A stretch of DNA of 64,000 nt, taken from positions 1 through 64,000 of the forward strand of contig VXIS01000173.1 of NCBI GenBank assembly GCA_008704415.1, read 5' to 3'. The first letter of the stretch is position 1, and each line of letters starts with the position of its first letter. This stretch comes from Sphaerosporella brunnea. Its lineage: Eukaryota; Ascomycota; Pezizomycetes; Pezizales; Pyronemataceae. The position numbers were made by a program, and so were the translations under genes. The notes under the pieces are model-generated. The model was not told the origin of the DNA. It saw nothing but the letters and a program-made list of their open reading frames with translations, and ran no database searches. This document shows positions 33,904-46,866 of the stretch, piece by piece.

Positions 33904-34768
33904 TCCCAATCGGGTGGGCAAATACCCTGTATACCGACCGGTGCACCAGATCAAGAAACCTCCCGCGTAATTCCTGCCACGGGATGCATAGCTATCTCTC
34001 CGCTAAATCGAATCTCGGCCGCGGATCGGCCCTTGATGCAGACAGATCCTGATTATGCATGCAAGGGGGTTGGCCGCGCAAACTCGCGCGGCATAGTGGG
34101 CTTCGTGATGATTGGTGCTGCCGTCGAAGCAAGCGGCGTCTTTGGCTGCATGCGCCATTGCTTAACTACTGCAAATTAGACCCGTCCTGCCGCCTTCAAC
34201 ACAAACTGCTCGACGCTGCGGCTGTGATGTACTTAGGGATAGCTCCGTGCTGGTTTGTGCTGTGGACAGCATGTGCATTTCTGGGCGCAGAAAAATCTCC
34301 ATTTTCATCCTGCCGTCTCTTCCGACCTCCCCTTCCTTAGATAGAGCACATACGCCTGCAGTGTTGAGTGCTTTGGAAAGCAAATTTTTCAAAGCGGGGC
34401 AAGACGTCTCCAATGGTTTTCTTATTTCAATGTTGTGACACAAAAAAATAACGGCGGGTAGGTACCGTGACGCCACGCTGTATGGCGGATGGCATGGCCA
34501 CTGTACCGTCCTGTTACGGTGTGACAAGCTCCCCCTCTCGCCAGATTTTCGACGGGCATCGCTATAGTATAATAAATAGGAGCTGAATTTTACTATCATG
34601 CTCTTTTCAGTCCAGCATCCATTCCTGTTCCCGTTCCGAGAACTGTAAGTCTGCCTTTCCGCCTCTCCGCAATCTACTGGCTCATCAACTCTTCGTTTTA
34701 CCTCAACCGCCCATTCTGTACTCTTCGATGCTCTGCAACGTTCGCGGCCCTAACGACTGTACCACAGC

Positions 34769-35661
34769 ATGAACAACGAAAACCTTCGCAACGTTGTAGA
34801 CGGTGGAGAGCCCCAGGGTAACCAAATCTCTTCGATCCAGCCGGACGTCAAGAGACCTACCACTACCAAGCGTCCGGCCTCCGAGAAAAGACATCTGCCG
34901 ACTCTTGTGTACATTCAGTCGCTGCCGCGGCCTCCGCAGTCGCCGATGCCGCCATTGCCGATGCCGCCGTTGGGCCAGCTGCCGACGGTGGGTGCGTTCC
35001 AAGTACTGCTGAACGGATACCTCAACTCGCTTACAGAAAGAAGACGAACCAAGGCGTTGATCACTACGGCGCAATACAAGGCTATCCAAGCCGTCCTCCG
35101 GAATCCCAAGTGCACGACCATCGAAACCGCGCACTTCCGGTCCTGGGCCAAGAGCACGTTCGTTTTGGAAGCTTCGGCGAACGGGCGTTCGGAGGTCGTG
35201 CGCACTCGGACTCGCCTGGGCAAGCCGGTCGCGGTCAAGGAGGATCTATTTTTCATCTTGACGACCGCCCACATCCGCAGCAGACACGGCGGTCGCAATA
35301 AAACCGCCGAATACGTCAATAAATACCACGCATGGTATGTTTGCCCCCCCCCCCCCTCTTCTTCCGGATCCCGCAGTGAGTGATGGAAGCTGATCCAGTC
35401 GATAGGGTGCCGAGGGGGCTCGTTGCACGCTTCGTGAAGAGCTGCCCGGGCTGCCCGATGAATCGGGGCAAACCTATACGCTGGGTTCCGGGCACACTCC
35501 CACTCCCGACGGTTGAGAAGCCCAGCCCCGCAGCTGTCGAATTCGGATCTGCGACTGCCGGGTACAAGCCAGCGCACGGCCTGGCTGAACCGGCGGATAA
35601 AGATCAACAGCTACAGACTCCGCAGTTGCTCCATAAACTGGCTCCTTTTCTTTTGTCTTAA
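34769..35661 (+). CDS. H2C2 zinc-finger gene 1, intact spliced copy, 273 aa
   Basis: Exon 1 is 34769-35334, the intron 35335-35405 (GTATGT donor, GCTGATCC branch, GATAG acceptor), exon 2 35406-35661. The intron is at exactly the same codon as in gene 2, between the two halves of H-x4-H-x28-C-x2-C (AHIRSRHGGRNKT, then SCPGC), so only spliced mRNA encodes a complete zinc site. Upstream block: KALITTAQYKAIQAVLRNPK and FRSWAKSTFVLE. A leader intron is likely at 34645-34767 (GTAAGT donor, CCTAACG branch, CCACAG acceptor), ending just before the ATG. A TATA-like GTATAATAAATAGG lies at 34566-34579. The C-terminus has one PAAVEFGSATAGYKPA unit that is expanded into repeats in gene 2. The two genes lie 1.7 kb apart in the same direction and share 5' leader sequence (CATTCCTGTTCC), so they are tandem paralogues. 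Function unknown. Confidence 0.75.
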
Positions 35662-36391
35662 ACGACAGAACTTTCGGGATCACTTCGCGGTACTATCGTC
35701 ACCGGGCATGCGCAAGGTCGACTCCGGCGAGTGTTGGTTGTTTCTGAGCTGGCTTCTACACATCCTGGCCATCATTTCGGCAGCTTGCTCGAAGAGATTG
35801 GGGGGGAGGGGGTTATCGGTGATAGGGAATGGCTGGAGAGAATACCCAAAAGTGCTACGTTCATGTTTTTAGCGTTTTAGTCCAATGAGTTTTTATGACC
35901 TCCCTTGAGTTGCAGAATTGTGGTTGTGGAGGACAAACCTCAACCTCAAGCTGATGCCACCTGTACTGCGAGCCAGGAGGACTACGACAGCGATGGCTCC
36001 TGAGTGCGTACCCGGTCAAGGACGGGTCTTTATTCTGTGAGGAGGCATCTTAAACATCCAGGGGTATGGAGGACATTTGGCGCGGCCGTCCAATATCCGT
36101 CAATGGCAGACAGCACAAAGCCATGCGGGCAGAAAGCACATCCACGCGGGAGAAAGGAGGGGACTGGAGAAAGAATTGCGGAAGGTAAAACGGAATAGAA
36201 GGAGAAAGGCGGGGAGGTGCACGTGCACGCACGGAATGGCTAGTGGTCTAAGAAGATGATATACAACTAGAGGCTTCGCCTGTGCGGCTCAGAAAAACCC
36301 TGAAGTGTGTTGTTTGCTGCAGGCACATTAGGTATCCTGCATCAGTATTTGTGCGAGCGCGTCTTCATATGGAACGTGCAGACACACAATA
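35662..36391. other. Intergenic stretch, nothing recognised
   Basis: Counterpart of 11237-11960. Small frames only. Confidence 0.4.
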
Positions 36392-36784
36392 GTGGTACTC
36401 AAGGTAGGCTGAAAGGGCCGGCTGGCTGGAAATCAGGTCACGTTGAGTGGGTTCTATTGGCCGCAGGCCACGAGAGTTTTCCAGCCAGATTTTTCCATCC
36501 AGCTCCGAAAAATCAGGCTTGCTGGGCAACAAAGAGATCAGATGACAATATTTTCACGTGACCACACGCTTTACTCAGCGAAATTTACTCCGCCCTAGAG
36601 CCCACGCTTTCCATACTGCGCGCAAGTTTTGATTTCGTCACAGCCTGGTGGCATGACCGCGACCAGCCAGCACGTTTTCACAAAAGGTCGCTCAGAGTCT
36701 GCAACCAGACTGGGGCCTCCTATTGGATCTTTGGGACACTCGATTTCCAGCCAGCCGGCCTTTTCAGCCTACCTTGAGTACCAC
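36392..36784. mobile_element. TA-flanked MITE, 393 bp (right arm)
   Basis: Counterpart of 10842-11234. Confidence 0.85.
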
Positions 36785-36829
36785 TATTGCTAGGATGCTG
36801 CGCTAGAGAAAATCACGGGCGTGATAACC

Positions 36830-37410
36830 CTAAAAGCTAAATGTGTCCTCTGCGCCTTGTTCCTCCATAGAATTTTCTCCATCCTGCAAAATCAAGCATT
36901 CTGATGCTTTTTTCCAGTCCGGTTGATAGGCACGGAGATGTGCAGCAACGGCAACTAGTTGACCGCTCCGGACTTCCGAACCAGATGACGGAGCATTCTT
37001 TGGACCAGTCAAACTCATTTCAACAGCCAAACGGGCATCTTTCACCTCAGGAAAAGGCTGCGAAAATTCCCGGAAAATTGTGTTCTCTTTATCGAAGCTG
37101 GTTGTTTTGCCGAAAACATCCACAAGAGAACAATTGATTTTCAAAGAACGGTTATCCTTTGAAAAGGGGGTTTTATCAGGTATAGGGTCATTGCCTTCGG
37201 CTTTTGGAAATTTTCCTTTTTTGCCAGACCGTTTTGGCGCCGCCGGAAGCCCACCTTTGTCATTGACTCCCAATGGCCAGAGGTATTATTACCCGAGTCA
37301 TCAATCCAGTAATACCATTTATACTTGGGATCTAGAGCCCCAGGCCTTTCACTACCGGCTCCCCATTCATATACAGCATTTCCATCTGCTTTTCGCTCCG
37401 CCAGCAACAA
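36830..37410 (-). pseudogene. Unrecognised reading frame (right-arm copy)
   Basis: The minus strand gives an uninterrupted 147-codon frame (37273-36830) with SLKINCSLVDVFGKTTSFDK, then FREFSQPFPEVKDARLAVEM, and a C-terminus DTFSF before TAG. An upstream piece (WYYWIDDSGNNTSGHWESM) is in another frame and joins near 37260, either across a small intron or a frameshift. The base missing here relative to the left arm near 37190 extends the frame. No known family. It may be part of a transposon, because SLKINCS also occurs within a MITE. Confidence 0.4.
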
Positions 37411-38066
37411 GGAAATACCCGTAGGCAGTGTTCAGTTGTTGAAGGGGGGCAAGGCAAGCATAGCAGACACCAAAACTGTAGGCCTCTCGGCAGGCAAGCC
37501 GGCAACAAGGAGACCACAGTGTGTGTTGGAGCGCGCTCAATAGGATGTAGATTGGTGAAAAGTACCTCGCGTAACGATAAAAGTCTTTACAAAGAACCCG
37601 TTAGCATCGGTACCTCGCGCAACGTAGGGATCGTTTGCGTAACGTACACGGCGTTGATGACTAAGGGGTGTGGGCGTTGATGGCTAAGGAGACGAGTAAT
37701 CTAGTCACGTGCTGCACGTGATTTCGTTGCCCTTTCATTTTCGCGTAAACTTCAGGGCATTTTTTCGTACGGTACAATTTCAGTTAAATACGTAAAGTTA
37801 CCCAAGATTACGTCAAACTATAGCAAAGCCATAGCAAAGCTAAAGAAAACGAGTGATCCGCATTTAAAAATGTCACGAGAAAGCTATTTTTTGAGTCTTT
37901 TTTGAGCGGTATTAGATCGCGGTGTTTTTGGGCGAAACCTTAGAAATCTTACAGTCACGAACGTATAACCTACGCAAGCGAGGCGAAAGATTCGATCCCT
38001 AGGAAAGGCGGTGGAAAGGGGAAGATTGGATGAAGTTGGGGTTGACTCAGCAAGTCATGTGATGTG

Positions 38067-39887
38067 CGAGTGATTGGTAATGAGCCACCTCTGCTCCGAC
38101 GCCGCGAGGGTGCGTCGTAATTGAAGCTGAAAATGAGGCAAGGATAGACGCAGCTGTCACCAACGTCCATATCAACAGATGGGCTAGCAAGTCGGCATAT
38201 CGTGGAAATAACAAGGAGGTATACGACGCCGAGCTCTTTGGCATTGCTTTCAAGCTCGATTTAGCACACACACCCTCGACAACCACACTAACCGCCCGGA
38301 AATGCCAAGCCTGTGCGTTGGCACACCGAAAACCCCGCACACTTTGGCTTCACGATGTTTTTGTGGTGTGTGTGTCCGCTCTACCAGGCGAGGTAGAGTG
38401 TACGGCTTCGATTCAACAACTCATTTGCGCCCGCGATTCGCCTGCTACCACTTAGTATTGACCTCAGCCGATAGTCCTCACGGCTACTCGTCGGAATGAA
38501 CGTTTAACGCCAGTTAGCAAGGCGGTAGCGCTTGCAGTGAGCTCTCCCATCGAGACGGAACGGAACTATATCGTGCGAAGCCTGCGAGCGATACGATCGA
38601 CCCAAGCCCGCAACCCGTAACAGGGGCCCCTTCTGCGGGTAGGCAGAGGCACCACCACACTTGACTGCCGGTAACTTGGACTCCTCCGGCGCACCGACTG
38701 GTCTTGATGGTCGTGTGGGATCATGGTTTTAGGCAGCGAAGGCGTTCCATTTCGGACGTTAGAAGCGGGCGTGCATACGGGCGGAGGAATGCACATGGCT
38801 GTGGGTAGGTCGGGAAGGGAGCACGTCAAGTCGATATAGGGATTACTTTCACTGAAGGGTTGGAGGAGGCCTTGGGTTTTCGATTCACTCTTTTCACCGA
38901 ACGATTTCCTTGTTTCTTTTCCTTCGGAGGAGCGGACCCCAGAGTAGGACCCGGGCGGCAATGATTCTGTATCTTACATGCCATGGCCGCAAGCGGCCAA
39001 ATGCAATATGATTAAAACAAAAAAAAGCTCGATTTAGCACTCAGATTTCTACCGCAAGGCGACAACGGCTCGAACGCCATCGTACGAATCTTTACCGACG
39101 CCCAAACAGCCATCCATAGGATTAAAGATGGTAAGCCTCGCCCCGGACAGTGGATGCTAACGTAAGATCGTCAGTGCCGAGGCCGAGCTCTCGACTCCGA
39201 GGGCTGGACAACCGAATTCCGATGGGCCCCGGGCCACCAGGACATACCAGGGAACGAATTGGCAGTCCAATTCGCCAAAGAAGCAATCGGCGACAGCTCT
39301 AGACGCGTCACAGCGACGAAGGCCACGGATAGGAAGCATGGTTACTCCAATACTGCCAGCCTAAGTTGTACTATCGACGATCAAAGAAGGCCAACCTGAT
39401 CGCTCGAAAGCTCAAAAAGACGCTCGCAGTCCGCTTCTTCCAACTCAAGCTCAATATGGCACCCACGGCCCCCTATCTGCATAGAACCGGAAGGCGCGAT
39501 GACGATAAATGCTGGTTCTGCACAGCGAAACCAGTCCAGACGAGGCAGCACCTTTTCAAGTTCTGTGCCCGCTGACGCAAAGAGCAGGCAGTAATGTGGA
39601 ATGCAGTGGCGGCAGCCCCAAAGGACTGGCAAAAGAGGCAAACGATGAATACATCTATTAAGGTTTTGTTGTCTTACGAACACAGTACAGAGGCGGTAAT
39701 GGCCTTCTTGGACAGTACCAAAGTTGGGATGTGGCCGTCCAAGGCCTAAATTTGTTTACTGACCCTGTCTTTCTTTCCTTACGTTTGGTCACGAATCTCC
39801 TTTGTGTGCACTCATATCTGGTGCGACTTCCCTTGATTACTTTTCCTTTGGAAGTGCAGGCCCCACAGTAGGACTCGAGCCTAGGGG
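38067..39887 (+). pseudogene. 5'-truncated Tad1-like LINE (right arm)
   Basis: Counterpart of 7740-9560: RNase H start near 38200-38250, retroposon insertion, IFTDAQTAIHRI near 39095, PGHQDIPGNELAVQ near 39235, C-terminal C-W-F-C segment at 39366-39575, FLDSTKVGMWPSK near 39700, then a 3' UTR with GGCCCCACAGTAGGACTC. Confidence 0.82.
38268..39024 (+). mobile_element. Retroposon copy B (right arm)
   Basis: Counterpart of 8603-9359, with the 16-bp target duplications at 38252-38267 and 39025-39040. Confidence 0.88.
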
Positions 39888-39987
39888 TAACATTGCTTCC
39901 ACCCGCACTGAGAATTATCGCGGCAATCAAACGACACAGCACAGGGAGCAGGCAGCGCACGGCAAAACGTAAGGTGCCAGGTAGAGG

Positions 39988-41147
39988 CACGACGCGTTAA
40001 GTGGCAATAGCGGCTAAAAGGCCGATATGCAGAGGCGCCACGGCGTCTAGATGGCGGTGTGCGCCAGGACACTGCCGGGGAGGACATGGCGACGGGATGC
40101 CTACCAGCCGTACCCCCAGAGATGCGTGCCAGCCCGATGCCTAGCCGCCAGGGGCCCGGAAATCCGTGAGATCTCTTGGGTCCCGATGCCTACGTCCCCC
40201 AGCCTCACTGTGCCTAGGAGAACCCGAGGAGGAAGTACGCCTAAATACCGTGCACCACCGTGACCGGTTCCTGGTATTACCGCCCAACGAGGCAGCATGC
40301 CTATGCCGTACGCGCTTGGATTTTACCATACTCAATGAGGTGTCAATGCCTCGGCGATTGGGTTCTACCATACATGGTGTGGAATGGGGCGACAGGAGTC
40401 TGAGCGAGGACCGAGGCTGATACTGCGTGGTGACATCTCTCACTTAGCGTAGTTGCTGGCGTTGACCCTGAGCAACTGCCGCGCCGGCGACCGGCAGTGG
40501 TGGACCCTGACACCAACGGGAGCCAAAGGAGGGGCAGCCAACCGCGGAATGACGAAACTCGAGATTCGGGTGGCGATGTTCCACTCCACCGTGACCGTGA
40601 TCTCGCGATACCAGTGCGAATACAGACCGCACGGCGGTGAGGTTTTCAAACCACTCTACCGCGCCAGTGGTGGGAGTTCACGGTATGGGCATGTCAGAGT
40701 TTGAGTCAGATTTGGTTGCAAACCGGAATCCAGGCTCTCCTGCACAGGCGTATATGCGTGCGCATGCGCACCGGCAATCCACCGGTCGGCCTGATCATGG
40801 CCATCGCGAGAGTTGAGGATGATCGCAGCCTCCAACTGACAACCGGAATCGCACCACCACACACGGAGCCCCCCACCGGCACCGCCTTTGAGTCTGGCCT
40901 GAGGGGATCCCCGATAAGGTTGCTAGGCTGCCGAAGGTGGTGTGGAGCCATCCGAGCAGGCGGCTACGGCGTCTACGGAGCCTCTACAACCGCTTCGGTG
41001 TCTCGGCGCACTGGTAGCCTGTCTCGTAGTGCCCTTGGCACTCGGCCGCCCTGTCTCATTGTCCCCTCGGCGCCCTGTAACTTTGCCGTATCGCGCGCAT
41101 GGCCTCTAGGCACCTATGCGTCGGCACGCGTGGTGCCGTTGCACGAT
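39988..41147. repeat. Possible degenerate minisatellite (right arm)
   Basis: Counterpart of 6480-7640. Confidence 0.35.
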
Positions 41148-41154
41148 AACCAAA

Positions 41155-41587
41155 AGAATACCGTATCGTCTCTTAAGCAACGCGGGCCGGAGGGGTGGGG
41201 GTGGTAAGGTTGCGGGTGTCGAGGGTTTTCTATTGGTGGGATTGGACGTCGCGGTCACAATTTGGGTTTTTACACAACTTTAATGATGATCGAAAGGCGG
41301 GGCGCGGGTGGTGAGCGGCATCCTGAGCAGGCTCCCTGGTACGGTCCAAAAATGGTGCCGGTAGCGGACAAACACCGGAAGATGCGGCGCGATGCCCCTG
41401 TGAAAAGCACCCGGTGCCGGCCTACCAATAGAAAGAAGATCGAGGTCCTGAGCTATTTGGATACCCCGAGGGAGTTTACTATGGGCGCTGGACGACCAAC
41501 AACGCCGGCACTGTAATGGCTCTGCTGCTGTAAATAAAAATTAGATACAGCATCGCCCGCGCGCGAGTCTTTAGAAATTAACTTTCA
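41155..41587. mobile_element. Partial MITE (right arm)
   Basis: Counterpart of 6040-6472; the RKKIE/DTPREFTMG frame is at 41262-41516 on the plus strand. Confidence 0.55.
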
Positions 41588-41623
41588 CCATCCCGCATCG
41601 TTTTCTTGATGCACACTCACCTA

Positions 41624-41738
41624 CCGTATTATCTCGGTACTAAGGCAATGTGGCAAAGTCACTGCGCTCTGTGGGGAAGTCACTCAGCCTCCTGGCGAAG
41701 TCACTTAGCCACATTGCCTTATTACCGGGATAATACGG
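41624..41738. mobile_element. Palindromic MITE family P1 (right arm)
   Basis: Counterpart of 5889-6003, TA flanked. Confidence 0.85.
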
Positions 41739-41960
41739 TACACATTAGTGTATTTCAAGTAACTTCAAATCAGCAAAGTTCTAGGTTTAAAGTGCCTTAC
41801 ACCATGTGGTACATCACTCGTGCCTCAATGCTCAAGAAAGCGAATAGCAGCGGCAATACCTTTAGGTACGTGGTATATAGTGGTAGTCGAGGTTGTGCGA
41901 GTTGGGTGTTGTGTTGCTGGATGGATAACATCATAGTACTGGTTTGTACGAGTGAGAATT

Positions 41961-42796
41961 CACACACACCTTCGACAACCACACTAACTGCCCGGAAATG
42001 CCAAGCCTGTGCGTTGGCACACCGAAAAACCGGCACACTTTGGCTTCACGATGTTTTTGTGGTGTGTGTGTCCGCTCTACCAGGCGAGGTAGAGTGTACG
42101 GCTTCGATTCAACAACTCATTTGCCCCCGCGATTCGCTTGCTACCACTCAGTATTAACCTCAGCCGATAGTCCGCTCGGAATGAACGTTTAACGCCAGTT
42201 AGCAAGGCGATAGCGCTTGCAGTGAGCCCCCCATCGAGACGGAACGGAACTATATCGTGCGAAGCGAGCGAGCGATAACTCCTGAGCGTGTGCGCGTATA
42301 CCAATCGACCTAAGTCCGCAACCCGGCAAAGTGGGGCCCCCTCTGTGGGTAGGCAGAGGCACCTAACCCCCACAAATCGCAGTCGCCGGTAACTTGGACT
42401 CTTCCGGTGCCCCGAGCGGGGCCGATTGTAGTGTGGGGATCATGTTCTTAGGCAGCAAAGAGACCACGTTCCAGAGGGTGAAATATCCCCGACATCGAGG
42501 GCACAGCGATGTTTGAGATCTTTCGGGCGTTAGAAGCGGGCGTGCATATGGGCGGAGGAATGCACATGGTAGTGGGCCGATCGGGGAGGGAGCACGTCAA
42601 GTTGATATAGGGATCACTTTCACTGAAGGGTTGGAGGAGGCTTTTTGGGTTTTCGATTCACTCTTTTTACATTATTTCCTTTGGAGGAGCAGACCCCACA
42701 ATAGGACTCTGAGCCTAGGGGCAGCGATGATTCTATGTTATCTATATGTCATGGCCGCAAGCGGCCGAATACATTATGATTAAAACAAACAAAACG
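41961..42796 (+). mobile_element. Retroposon copy A (right arm)
   Basis: Counterpart of 4831-5666, with 13-bp target duplications at 41948-41960 and 42797-42809. The inverted LINE tail fragment follows at 42814-42937. Confidence 0.82.
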
Positions 42797-43393
42797 AGTG
42801 AGAATTAGTGAGTAAATTGTTTTGTTTTGTTTTGTTTTGTTTCAATCATATTGCATTCGGCCGCTTGCGGCCATGGCATATATAGAAAAGAGAGACTGTG
42901 CTACCCCTTAGGAACAGAGCCTACTACTGGGGCCTGAGTAAATAGTTGTGTGACAGTTCACCGCTCCACAAGAGTACATCGCCCGGAGAAAAGCGTAGAA
43001 ACACAGCGCAGTCCGGCATAGGAGGACAATTCTGTGTTACAAATCTTCATCATATGCGCGCGTACAGAAATCCTTATATAAAAAACTTGGTGCTAACAGA
43101 GTCAAATGTCCAACACGGTAACAGGTTTTCGAATAGAGTTATGGACGGGTTATTGTATTACTTGTGGAAGATTTCGGGTATTTGTTGCTCAGGCATTGTT
43201 GATTTTACGCTGCCCCCACTGAAAAAAAAGTAAGGGAGAAGACGACCGATCTAAATGTCAAAACTGAATGCCAACCACTTTGGGTAAAAGCGGGCGTGTG
43301 AGGGCCCTTGATTTTGGAACCTCCCAAGTTCCCAAATCCGTGGAAGATTTCCGATATCTGAGCAGAAACTGCCATATTCCACTCTCTATGAAT

Positions 43394-45439
43394 TTATATA
43401 CCATCTCCTGTGCGCATCTGAAGGATCTTTGGGGTCCTTCTCACCATTTCCTTCAGTTTCGCCCGAACGTGCAAGTAGTTTGCATCGTCGCGACCTTTGA
43501 ACTGCACAAGTTTGGAATGGTCCGCAACGATGGCTATCTGGTTATGGGCCTCTTCTTCCGGCGCGAAGCCTGTAGCCGACTCTCGCGTAACCACGCGAAT
43601 CGGTTCCCCCGATCGACTCCAGGAGCCATCCGGCAATTCCTTGTATGTATCCGTCAGCAAGGTTGTACATTGCAGCGTGGAACTGGCCACCTGCCACAAC
43701 AGTGTTTGTATCTCGAGTCTCGAAGAAGGATGCAACAAAACAGTATTTCAGACTGCTCTTATAGCTGCGCTGGAAGGCGATGTGGAGGTTGTTTAGCAGC
43801 GCTGAGCTCTCCATCAGGTTTTGCACCAAAGCCTCGTTCTTTCTGCCCTTTACCAACGACAACAGATATCCGTTGTTGAGACCACGATTGGGGACTCCGA
43901 ACAGAAAAATTCCAACGCAACAGCGCATGATGGCCTGATCGTCCTCAGAGCTTCCTTGTGCGGCCTCTACCAATGCCTGTCCGGCCCCACTTGGTTAAAA
44001 AAAACAAGTGATACTAACGGGGGGACAAAAACCATGTGACCAGCAGAATTCGGCGATAATCAAAAGCATGGCTTTTCATCTGAACGCTGTACTCACATGT
44101 TTGATGATCAGACCGCCAAGGTCATGCCCTACAAAGACTACCGGCCGCGTTTTCCCCTGTGTTCGTCGTCAGTTGCTTCAGCTACATTGTCAAGTTTCTG
44201 TTACTGATACCTCGCTATCGTCATCTCGTGCGGTGTGCACAGCGGTCAAAAGTTGCCGTGAGAAGTCGGCAATGGTGCTGTCGTTCGTACCGTCTCGTAA
44301 ATCGGATTCATAGCCCCATGTAAGCACCCTGAAATCGGGAAAATCTAACTGTAAAATATCCCGCAACCACATCACATGAGAGTTTTGAGGCGATTTCCAT
44401 GATCCGAATGCGTGTGAAGAAAGTCCGGAGACGGCAATCACGCTGTTGGGCTCATTGAGTCTATACCCAATGCAAGGATGGTTACTTGACTTACTCGTAG
44501 GTAGGTTTTGAGGGAGGATGGTAGAGGGGAGTAATTCCATAAAAGTCGCAGTCGACATTGATGGTACTTCCGCCCAGCTCAGGGGGAAGCGGCAACGACA
44601 AGCTCCGGCCAGTAGTACACCGGAGAAAGATCAACGGCTCCTGAGAAAACGAAACAGTTGCCACCAGCCAGTCAACAAAAGGTGCTAGAGATAGAGCAAG
44701 GATATTCTCTTTCGGGGGCTGCGACTCGTATTCTAGTCCCCCGAGAAATTTTCGTAGTTGGTTGTTGTCGACGGACGTTGGGATGAGAGATAGTCGTAAT
44801 GTACGGGGAGACTTCGGTTGAGGCACGGGGCTGGGCGTGCTGAGACCTTGTTGCCCCACACTGGCTACAGATATGCTCGGGGTCGAGCGTGATCGTGATG
44901 TGCTGGGAGGCTTCAGCGCCAGTGAGTTCTTGGGCATAGGCATATGAGGGCGCTTCGAGTCCCATTGCCGGGAGGAGGCGAACGCACTAGCCGGTCTCGG
45001 TCCCGGCGGGCTCGTGGTCTTAGGCGCGTTTGGACGGGGTGGGTTCCCGTATTCAGTAACGTTTGTAGACGGCGACTGGATGTTTGGGGGAGAGGATGGT
45101 CGCGATATGCCGGCAAGCTTCGGTGCCGGCGGGGTCTTCGGCTGCCCGGTGCTTCCCGTGTTTGTGGGTGGTTTCGGCCGCCGCGCGATGGGGGGCTTCG
45201 GTGCTAGCGAGCTTTTGGGGATCTGCAAACTAAACTCCCGCCTCGACTGTGACTGCGCGGAATTCGGCCTTGATGACAGTTAGATAAGCATGGCATATTG
45301 GCATCGTTAGGATCGGGAGGGTGGATATATGCCTAGAATTGCCAGTTCGGGGGTTCCCGTTCTGCGTCGGTGGCCGCAACACGCGCTCTTTGTGAGATTC
45401 CGGTTGAGAAGTCTTGGGGAAGTCCTGGTCGCTCGACAT
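43394..45439 (-). CDS. SesB-like alpha/beta hydrolase (right-arm copy)
   Basis: Identical inverted counterpart of 2188-4233. Exons on the minus strand: 45222-44495, 44442-44211, 44156-44097, 43976-43701 and 43639-43394; the first exon from ATG 45439 is uncertain. Without exon 1 the coding part is 513 codons. The GHDLGG motif is the same in both arms, so it is not a single-read error in one copy, although the two copies may not be independent evidence. Confidence 0.75.
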
Positions 45440-45712
45440 GATTCTTTCGCGTATCTAGACTGGTGGTGGACAGAAACCACAGGTTATAAAACCGAACCCG
45501 CGACGTAAGGCGGATGTTTTCTATAGATAGTACTGTTGGCAATATGCACGCTCTGAGTCAGATGGGGTAAAGCTGAATGATATTTCATGATCAGCGCAGC
45601 CTAATAGGCGCCGACCGGAAAAGGCTGAAACGGCCCCGTGTAAAGAGGTGTCCTTAAAATGATCGCTAGTAAAGTGACTAGGCCTGATCGAGAGCACCGC
45701 GCCACACCAATA

Positions 45713-45827
45713 CCGTATTATCTCGGTACTAAGGCAATGTGGCAAAGTCACTGCGCTCTGTGGGGAAGTTACTCAGCCTCTTGGCAAAGTCACTTAGCCA
45801 CATTGCCTTATTACCGGGATAATACGG
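45713..45827. mobile_element. Palindromic MITE family P1 (right arm)
   Basis: Counterpart of 1800-1914. Confidence 0.85.
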
Positions 45828-45986
45828 TAATTTGAGCGATAAGCATGAGCACCGGATGGTGATGATAGCCATTGCAAAAGTCCTCGCGCCCACTGGCCCC
45901 CAATGACCTCTGGCCTGGCCTGCCGATAAGGTTGAAGTCGCAGGAATCCAAGTTCAAGTCGCATACCAAAATAGGGAGGCCTAATA

Positions 45987-46712
45987 GGGAGGTTCTGCTA
46001 AAAATTTTGCACGAGAACGTGCACGCAACAGGGGTACAAAATGGGTTTGGCTCGTTCACGGCGAAAGAGAGGTTCTGGCACTTCTCTGCACGAGAACTTG
46101 CACGATGATAACTAAGCGCGCCATGACACAACTAAGCGATATCAAAATTCGCTTACAGCGAACACCAGAACATCGACATGAACAGCGGAAAGAGTGCCAG
46201 GGAGCGGGCAGATGGCGCAATGAAGCAGCGAATTTGACAGTTCAATGATATAAATACCTCCTTCTGCAGGATTGTACGCAATGTGTCTTTTCAATGTATA
46301 GTCTTTGACGACACGAGTCGGTCAGGAAAGTAATGTTGCTAGGTAGTGTATGCGACGCTGTCTATGCATCAAAAGTTGCGGCAGTGGGCTTTCGGCGGCT
46401 TCAAAGGCGGCAAGAATAATTGTGGTGAGGGTGGCGGAGTTCAGGTCTATGTTCTCAACTTTGGGTGGAATTGTGAAGCCGTGAGAGTGGAATAAAAATT
46501 TATAGGTACGTCCGCAACAGCCAATCAGAGCGTTTGTTTACACTTCTACGTGCACGCTAATTTTTGCACGATCATCGTGCAAGCAAAGGACAGGGATACT
46601 GCTTTGCACGGTGGTTAAAACCACTGGGTGAATTCCCCTTGTCCGCGCTTTGCTGTTTCAGGCCCGTTGCTGTGGTTACAGTTCTCGTGCAAAATTTCCA
46701 GCAGAACCTCCC
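45987..46712. mobile_element. TA-flanked MITE, 726 bp (right arm)
   Basis: Counterpart of 915-1640; TA at 45985-45986 and 46713-46714. Confidence 0.8.
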
Positions 46713-46770
46713 TAATGGAAGACCCTCAGCACAGGCACAACTGGCTTATGAAGACAAACGAGTGAACATC

Positions 46771-46859
46771 CGTGTGGTGACCAGTCATTAGTACAGCGCC
46801 ACTTAATGTAAAGTCATACGTACGTTGCAGTCAAGGAGTATGTGTGAAACACGGCGCAG
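46771..46859. repeat. 89-bp inverted repeat, outer copy (right arm)
   Basis: Counterpart of 768-856. Confidence 0.65.
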
Positions 46860-46866
46860 TTGCTTT

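Noticed and set aside
33490..33954. A histidine-rich protein on the minus strand
   Set aside because: The histidine run is just the GAT microsatellite read in reverse.
23398..34190. Homology between the central GC-rich stretch and the region upstream of H2C2 gene 1 (shared words near 23400 and 34145, and near 23490 and 34035)
   Set aside because: The shared words are short and not collinear; one pair is on the same strand and the other on opposite strands.
31956..35661. Full retrotransposon integrases
   Set aside because: Only the zinc-binding part and a preceding block are present; no catalytic core, reverse transcriptase or LTRs were found around the two genes.
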